Both the position numbers and the translations under genes were made by a program. 8,278 nucleotides of DNA from RGIG464 sp045643185 (lineage in GTDB: Bacteria; Myxococcota_A; Bradymonadia; UBA4248), in contig JAZUKH010000148.1 in NCBI GenBank assembly GCA_045643185.1, positions 1 to 8,278 of the forward strand. Reading direction: 5' to 3'. Positions 5,529 through 8,278 of this stretch are shown here, piece after piece; position 1 is the first letter of the stretch; every line of letters starts with the position of its first letter. The notes beneath the pieces are model-generated. The model did not search any database. It saw only the letters and a program-made list of their open reading frames with translations, and had not been told where the DNA came from.

Positions 5529-8008
5529 ATGAGTTAGCTCGCATGGACGCGGGCGAGGCGCGTCGTTTGGGCGGCGGAAAAGCGATGAACCTTGCGGCAT
5601 TGAGCCATGCGGGATTTCAGACGCCGCGTGCGTTTGTGGTTTCGACGAGCGTCTTTTCTCGTGAGATGCAGCGCGTTTTGGCCAAGGCTTCGGATCTTTC
5701 GGATCCGAAGCAGGTCATTGCTGAGATGTCGTTTAGCGAGTCATTTATGGACGAGCTTCAGGCGGCGTGTGATGCGCTTGGTTGTTCTAAATTTGCGATT
5801 CGTTCGAGTGCGACCGATGAGGATGCCGAAGAGCACTCGTTTGCAGGGCTGTTGGAGAGCGTCATTGGTGTGTCGCGCGACGCGTGTGCTGATGCGATCA
5901 AGCGAGTCTGGGCGAGTTTTTATGCGCGTGAACGCGTGATGTTTCCGTCACAGGCTGCGTTGGACGGTCCCATTCCGTCGATGGCGGTGCTGGTTCAGGA
6001 ATGCATTGAAAGCGAAGCTGCGGGCGTGGTGTTTACGCGTCACCCGTTAGAGGGGCCGACGTCGTTGTTGGTGAACGTGACGCGAGGCGAAGGCGAGACC
6101 GTGGTGAGCGGCAAAGGCGGCGAAGCGGTCAGTGTGAACAAGTCGGTCGTGGCAGCGTCGGAAGACGCGTTGACGGTGTCGTGCGAGGCGTTGTCGGGCG
6201 AGCAACTGGGTAGGCTGTGTCGAACCGCGCTGTGTGTTGAAAAGGCACTGGGGGCGCCGCAGGACATTGAGTTTGCGTTCAGCCAGAAAGGTTTGTTTTT
6301 GCTTCAAACGCGTGCGATCGTGTCGGGGGATCCGTCGCAGGCGCCCAATAATCACCTGTTTTCGAACGTCAACGTGGGTGAAGCGCTTGCGGGCGTTTGC
6401 ACGCCGTTGACGTGGAGTGTCGGCATGAGTTTCGCGCAGCACGGTTTTGAGACTGTGTTTCACGCAGCGGGGCTCAGTGTGCCTGAATCCTACACGTTTG
6501 TGACGACGTTCTTTGGTCACATCTACCTCAATGTGTCGCAGATCTTGAGTTTGTGCACGCAGATCCCGTTTATCGGCCGCGAGCGTTTTGGGCGTGCGAC
6601 GGGCATTGCGCATTTGAGCGACTACGTGTTTGATGTCGACAAATTGAGTCGTGCGAAGTTTGTGAGCCAGTTGCCGATCTCAGTGTGTCGCGTGCTTAAA
6701 AACCAGCGTCGTGTGCGTGAATCGGAGGCGCACGCGCTGACATTTTGTCAGTGGCGTGACCGGTTTATGGCGACGCAATTTGAGACGCGTGAAGGGCTTC
6801 GTGATGCGTTTGACGAGCTTTGGGAGCGTTTTATCGAGTGTGGCGACGACATGTTGGCGGCGGCGGTCAGCTCGGTGATGAATTATTTTTTGGTTTCAAG
6901 CTATGTCAGCCGCGTGAGCGAACGGGATGCGAGTGAGATCGAGACGTACTTGTTCTGCAACTTGATGAATGTGAAGAGCGCGGCACCTGGTATTGCTTTG
7001 CAGTCGATGGCTCAGTCGATGGCACAGCATGCAGCGCTCAAAGAGGCGTTTTTGTCAGCCGATTTTTCGCGTCCCGGTTCGCCGGCTTCGTTTTTGGCTG
7101 GAGTTCGTACCATTGACGGTGGCGCGGCATTTGCCGAGTCATTTTCGTCATTTTTGGCATCTTACGGCGCGCGCGCGAATCAGGAAGCGGAACTTGCCAA
7201 CCCGCGTTGGCGCGAGGATCCGCGTTTTTTGTTTCAGGTGATGCAAGGGCATTTGCGCGCGCCGAGCAGCGCGTCGCCGAGTGCCTGCGACGCCCAGTCG
7301 GTCATCGAAGACTTTGTCGAGAAGTTGTTTGCGCCCAACCGGGCCATTTTTAGGCGCATGTTGACGAAGGCGCGCGACTGCACGCGTCAGCGCGAGGTGT
7401 GGCGCGCATACGTCGTGGATGCGCTTGGTGCGATCCGGCATTTTGCGTTGTCGTGCGCCAAATTGATGGTCAAGACGGGCACGCTGTCGACCGATGGAGA
7501 CGTGTTCTTTTTGACGCTGGACGAGATCCATCAATGGGTGAATGCGCCTGAATCGTTGGATGACGCGCGTCTTCGCGTGGCGTTTCGTCGCGCGCGGCAC
7601 GAGGCGTTTTTGTCGGCGCAGTCGTTGCCGTGCACGTTTACGCGTCATCCGAATGCCTGTCGCGCGGAAGACCCGTGTCAGTGTGGGCGGCAGCTTCGTG
7701 GTCTGCCAGCCAGCCCTGGTTGCGTCAAGGCGCCGGTACGCGTCATTCGCGACCTTGCGACCGATGCCGCGTCGCTGCAACATGGTGAGATCATCGTCGC
7801 GTCGTCGACCGATGTGGGCTGGACGCCGCTCTTTTTGCTTGCCAGCGCCATTCTTACTGAACAGGGCGGACCGCTTTCGCACGCGTTTGTCGTGGCACGC
7901 GAGTACGGCGTGCCGGCCGTTGTTTCGATCCCCAACTTATTAGCCAACGTCAAGACCGGGGATGTCGTCACCGTGTTTGCCTCCAAAGGTGTTGTGACGC
8001 TCGAGTAG
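5510..8008 (+). CDS. PPDK/PEP-synthase-type phosphotransferase, rifampicin phosphotransferase (RPH)-like architecture
   Basis: An 832-residue enzyme with an N-terminal ATP-grasp domain and a C-terminal swivelling phosphohistidine domain. Motifs seen: LGGGKAMNL (Lys24, ATP-binding), FAIRSSATDEDAEEHSFAGLLES (Arg98), VLVQECIESEAAGVVFTRHP, and DIEFAFSQKGLFLLQTRAI (Asp252, Glu254, Gln266, Arg268). Next comes FSNVNVGEALAGVCTPLTWSVG, which matches the 'NVGE..PG..TPLTWS' junction of RPH and PEP-synthase-like proteins. After a divergent middle of about 420 residues comes RGLPASPGCVKAPVRV, then TDVGWTPLF and GGPLSHAFVVAREYGVPAVV with catalytic His791. In such enzymes ATP is split to AMP and Pi via phospho-His, and the middle domain sets the acceptor: rifampicin in RPH, pyruvate in PpsA. 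Length fits RPH (about 860) and there is no PEP/pyruvate TIM barrel, so RPH-like is preferred; the acceptor here is unknown. C-R-A-E-D-P-C-Q-C precedes the His domain. ATG 5510 was chosen because GGGA lies 9 nt upstream; it overlaps the lipoprotein gene by 19 nt. TTG 5495 is a poorer start. Confidence 0.85.
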   Translation: MSFISLNELARMDAGEARRLGGGKAMNLAALSHAGFQTPRAFVVSTSVFSREMQRVLAKASDLSDPKQVIAEMSFSESFMDELQAACDALGCSKFAIRSSATDEDAEEHSFAGLLESVIGVSRDACADAIKRVWASFYARERVMFPSQAALDGPIPSMAVLVQECIESEAAGVVFTRHPLEGPTSLLVNVTRGEGETVVSGKGGEAVSVNKSVVAASEDALTVSCEALSGEQLGRLCRTALCVEKALGAPQDIEFAFSQKGLFLLQTRAIVSGDPSQAPNNHLFSNVNVGEALAGVCTPLTWSVGMSFAQHGFETVFHAAGLSVPESYTFVTTFFGHIYLNVSQILSLCTQIPFIGRERFGRATGIAHLSDYVFDVDKLSRAKFVSQLPISVCRVLKNQRRVRESEAHALTFCQWRDRFMATQFETREGLRDAFDELWERFIECGDDMLAAAVSSVMNYFLVSSYVSRVSERDASEIETYLFCNLMNVKSAAPGIALQSMAQSMAQHAALKEAFLSADFSRPGSPASFLAGVRTIDGGAAFAESFSSFLASYGARANQEAELANPRWREDPRFLFQVMQGHLRAPSSASPSACDAQSVIEDFVEKLFAPNRAIFRRMLTKARDCTRQREVWRAYVVDALGAIRHFALSCAKLMVKTGTLSTDGDVFFLTLDEIHQWVNAPESLDDARLRVAFRRARHEAFLSAQSLPCTFTRHPNACRAEDPCQCGRQLRGLPASPGCVKAPVRVIRDLATDAASLQHGEIIVASSTDVGWTPLFLLASAILTEQGGPLSHAFVVAREYGVPAVVSIPNLLANVKTGDVVTVFASKGVVTLE

Positions 8009-8012
8009 CCGG

Positions 8013-8042
8013 TTGACACGGAAAAACGTGAAATGGTGTAAT
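8013..8042 (+). promoter_or_regulatory. Promoter-like sequence, TTGACA - 18 nt - TGTAAT
   Basis: A perfect sigma70-type -35 hexamer TTGACA (8013-8018) begins 4 nt after the preceding stop codon. TGTAAT (8037-8042), 5/6 to consensus, follows after 18 nt, and a second -10-like TATAAT at 8047-8052 lies in the A/T block. Transcription would begin near 8049 and run into the terminator ending at 8160. No ORF follows, so the product would be non-coding or lie beyond the tandem repeat. A chance match is possible because the block downstream of the -35 is very AT-rich. Confidence 0.45.
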
Positions 8043-8071
8043 TGTATATAATTTTTTATATATAATTAATT
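8039..8071. other. A/T-only block with AT hairpin
   Basis: Apart from one G at 8044, this stretch of about 33 nt is pure A/T, in sharp contrast to both sides. TATATAA (8045-8051) pairs with TTATATA (8056-8062) around TTTT. It could be promoter -10/UP-like DNA, an easily melted element, or a nucleoid-protein site. Confidence 0.6.
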
Positions 8072-8101
8072 CTGTGATGGGCCCTGCCAGGCGAAGGGGT
8101 A

Positions 8102-8129
8102 GCGGCGTATTGGCGGAGCCAATAGCCGC
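8102..8129 (+). other. GC-rich bulged hairpin
   Basis: GCGGC (8102-8106) with TATTGGC (8108-8114) pairs with GCCAATA (8118-8124) and GCCGC (8125-8129). The 12 pairs have one bulged G (8107) and a GGA triloop. It sits 2 nt before the terminator stem. The strength of the stem suggests a structured RNA or a dispersed palindromic element. Confidence 0.65.
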
Positions 8130-8131
8130 GT

Positions 8132-8160
8132 AGGGGGAGACTTCCCCCTCTCTCTTTTTT
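8132..8160 (+). terminator. Rho-independent terminator
   Basis: AGGGGGA (8132-8138) and TCCCCCT (8143-8149) form a perfect 7-bp stem with the loop GACT. The stem is followed by CTCTC and six T (8155-8160). It is about 125 nt after the RPH-like stop, so it can end the four-gene operon, a small RNA from the 8013-8042 promoter, or both. The U-tract is slightly offset by the CTCTC, which may weaken it. Confidence 0.7.
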
Positions 8161-8278
8161 GTAGTGGTTAGTGAGTAGTGGTTAGTGAGTAGTGGTTAGT
8201 GAGTAGTGGTTAGTGAGTAGTGGTTAGTGAGTAGTGGTTAGTGAGTAGTGGTTAGTGAGTAGTGGTTAGTGAGTAGTG
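8161..8278. repeat. Perfect 14-bp tandem repeat GTAGTGGTTAGTGA, at least 8.4 copies, runs off the window
   Basis: Eight full copies (8161-8272) and the first 6 nt of a ninth are identical with no substitution. Each unit is itself two related heptamers (TAGTGGT and TAGTGAG, taken from offset 2). The period is not a multiple of 3, and stop triplets fall in all frames of both strands over 42 bp, so it is non-coding. It begins directly after the terminator T-run and its true length is unknown. Perfect identity points to recent expansion or active homogenisation. Confidence 0.95.

Larger units (their letters stand above)
8049..8160 (+). ncRNA. Candidate small RNA between promoter-like site and terminator
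   Basis: If the TTGACA/TGTAAT pair is used, a transcript of about 110 nt would carry an AT-rich 5' part, the bulged 12-pair hairpin and the terminator stem. There is no ORF of note. It could equally be the 3' UTR of the operon, and I know no RNA family that it matches. Confidence 0.25.

Noticed and set aside
7148..7882. 244-codon open frame on the - strand opposite the RPH-like gene
   Set aside because: Arg-rich, low-complexity translation opposite conserved RPH-like motifs; no signal of its own.
5510..8008. Annotation as true PEP synthase (ppsA) or pyruvate phosphate dikinase
   Set aside because: The phospho-His domain lies at the very C-terminus and there is no PEP/pyruvate-binding TIM barrel after it, so only the ATP-grasp and His domains are shared.
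8161..8278. CRISPR-like array
   Set aside because: The units are contiguous 14-mers without spacers, so it is a simple tandem repeat.

Overview
The window looks like part of a Gram-negative bacterial chromosome of moderate GC content. Three things suggest this: a lipoprotein with a lipobox and Ala at +2, an NtrY-type membrane histidine kinase, and a Rep-type helicase. A deltaproteobacterial or myxobacterial-type lineage is my guess, but nothing here (no rRNA or other marker) settles taxonomy.

Left end (1-986): an accessory-looking strip. It opens with the 3' end of an Rpn/PDDEXK_2-type nuclease ('transposase family') gene whose tail is built from 24-bp coding repeats. A short stretch with three dyads follows, then the remnant of a second, different PD-(D/E)XK protein (PDDEXK_9/DUF1703 type). 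Its nuclease core can still be read, but the 5' end and any good start codon are gone.

Centre and right (1026-8008): four + strand genes packed like one transcription unit, with gaps of 2 nt and 1 nt and then a 19-nt overlap. In order they are a two-transmembrane HAMP sensor histidine kinase of the NtrY type, a full-length Rep/UvrD-family SF1A DNA helicase, a small lipoprotein of unknown function, and an 832-residue protein with an N-terminal PPDK-type ATP-grasp domain and a C-terminal PEP-utilising phosphohistidine domain. The last most resembles rifampicin phosphotransferase (RPH) and PEP synthase relatives. No response regulator for the kinase lies in the window. The genes do not form a pathway I recognise; the tight packing is the only sign that they are co-expressed.

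Right end (8009-8278): after the last gene come a promoter-like TTGACA/TGTAAT pair, an almost pure A/T block, a bulged GC-rich hairpin, a Rho-independent terminator, and a perfect 14-bp tandem repeat that runs off the window edge. The promoter and terminator could frame a small RNA of about 110 nt; the terminator could equally end the four-gene operon.

Most unusual points: the helicase lacks the Q-motif glutamine; the kinase has an acidic insert in its sensor region and no partner nearby; the RPH-like enzyme carries a Cys cluster next to its phosphohistidine domain; the nuclease remnant extends well upstream of its first possible start; and the 3' flank is a composite of AT block, hairpins and repeats.
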